A DNA stretch of 40,991 bases, taken from the IMG/VR virus record IMGVR_UViG_3300021083_000035, positions 1-40,991 of that record. One strand, written 5' to 3'. Position 1 is the first letter of the stretch. The number at the start of each line of letters is the position of its first letter. The notes beneath the pieces are model-generated. The model worked only from the letters and a program-made list of their open reading frames with translations, did not search any database and was not told where the DNA came from. This document shows positions 40,903-40,991 of this stretch, piece after piece. The position numbers and the translations under genes were made by a program. Source of the stretch: a virus.

Positions 40903-40991
40903 TGATATTCTCCTGTGATTGTTCATACTCACATAGTTCCTCGATCAACCACTCAATATAGATCTTCCCCTTTTCTTCTCGATTGGTGATG
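40892..40991 (-). CDS. RLKY-family protein, 3' end only
   Basis: The last 32 codons (ITNREEKGKIYIEWLIEELC...) enter from the right edge and stop at 40892, overlapping the next copy's start by 11 bases. Shares IYIEWLIEELCEYEQ with it, so a tandem duplicate. Confidence 0.75.
   Translation of the reverse strand, partial: ITNREEKGKIYIEWLIEELCEYEQSQENINGR

Noticed and set aside
1-40991. tRNA genes, CRISPR arrays, insertion sequences
   Set aside because: Searched by eye in all gaps; no cloverleaf-like or repeat-spacer pattern seen. A tRNA-Gly variant would have been the expected partner of the CGGY sites but is not in this window.

Overview
The window is a piece of a large T4-type tailed phage genome. 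The evidence is a family B DNA polymerase, a gp45-like sliding clamp, a gp44-like clamp loader subunit, an RNase H-like 5' nuclease, a DsbA-like DNA-binding protein, PhoH, a GroES-like co-chaperonin, tight ATGA gene overlaps, near-complete minus-strand coding, sigma70-like early promoters and GATAAATA late-type promoters. The host cannot be named from the sequence; the gene mix (PhoH, QueE, GalE, ClpA) resembles aquatic T4-like phages. I see no tRNA gene, CRISPR array or insertion sequence.

Layout. 0-9.8 kb: a MoxR ATPase with a VWA/HExxH partner, another AAA+ ATPase, a macro-domain protein, several small unknowns and the 5' nuclease. 9.8-12.65 kb: a chain of small overlapping paralogues ending in a KYGHIY-like motif. 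12.65-22.7 kb: QueE, two superinfection-immunity-like membrane proteins, a phosphoribosyltransferase, GalE, QueD, a glycosyltransferase and a DpdA-like transglycosylase, together suggesting 7-deazaguanine DNA modification plus sugar chemistry. 22.7-27.2 kb: clamp, polymerase, DsbA. 27.2-30.5 kb: a nucleotidyltransferase, late structural-like genes and a plus-strand kinase-like gene. 30.5-36.2 kb: ClpA, DnaJ, translation factor IF-1, two conserved phage proteins and divergent PhoH. 36.2-41 kb: clamp loader, GroES and a second dispersed paralogue family (FIRLKY ... WAWRCA ... LIEELxxYE).

The strongest unexpected signal is a recurrent +1 recoding site. In thirteen or fourteen genes the reading frame breaks at the four bases CGG(T/C). 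Skipping the C and reading GGT/GGC as glycine restores a full-length, recognisable protein every time. I count 22 well-supported sites plus 3 tentative ones. They hit the P-loop glycine of PhoH and of the clamp loader, the SLYG glycine of the DNA polymerase, and the N-termini of QueD and DpdA. All sites are in coding orientation on whichever strand carries the gene, and all fall exactly on a glycine codon, which is hard to explain by sequencing error. Core genes I scanned contain no ordinary in-frame CGG, but accessory paralogues and moxR do use CGG as arginine, so the rule is not a simple global code change. The window also holds a phage IF-1 gene with a TTG start, just downstream of the two genes densest in these sites.
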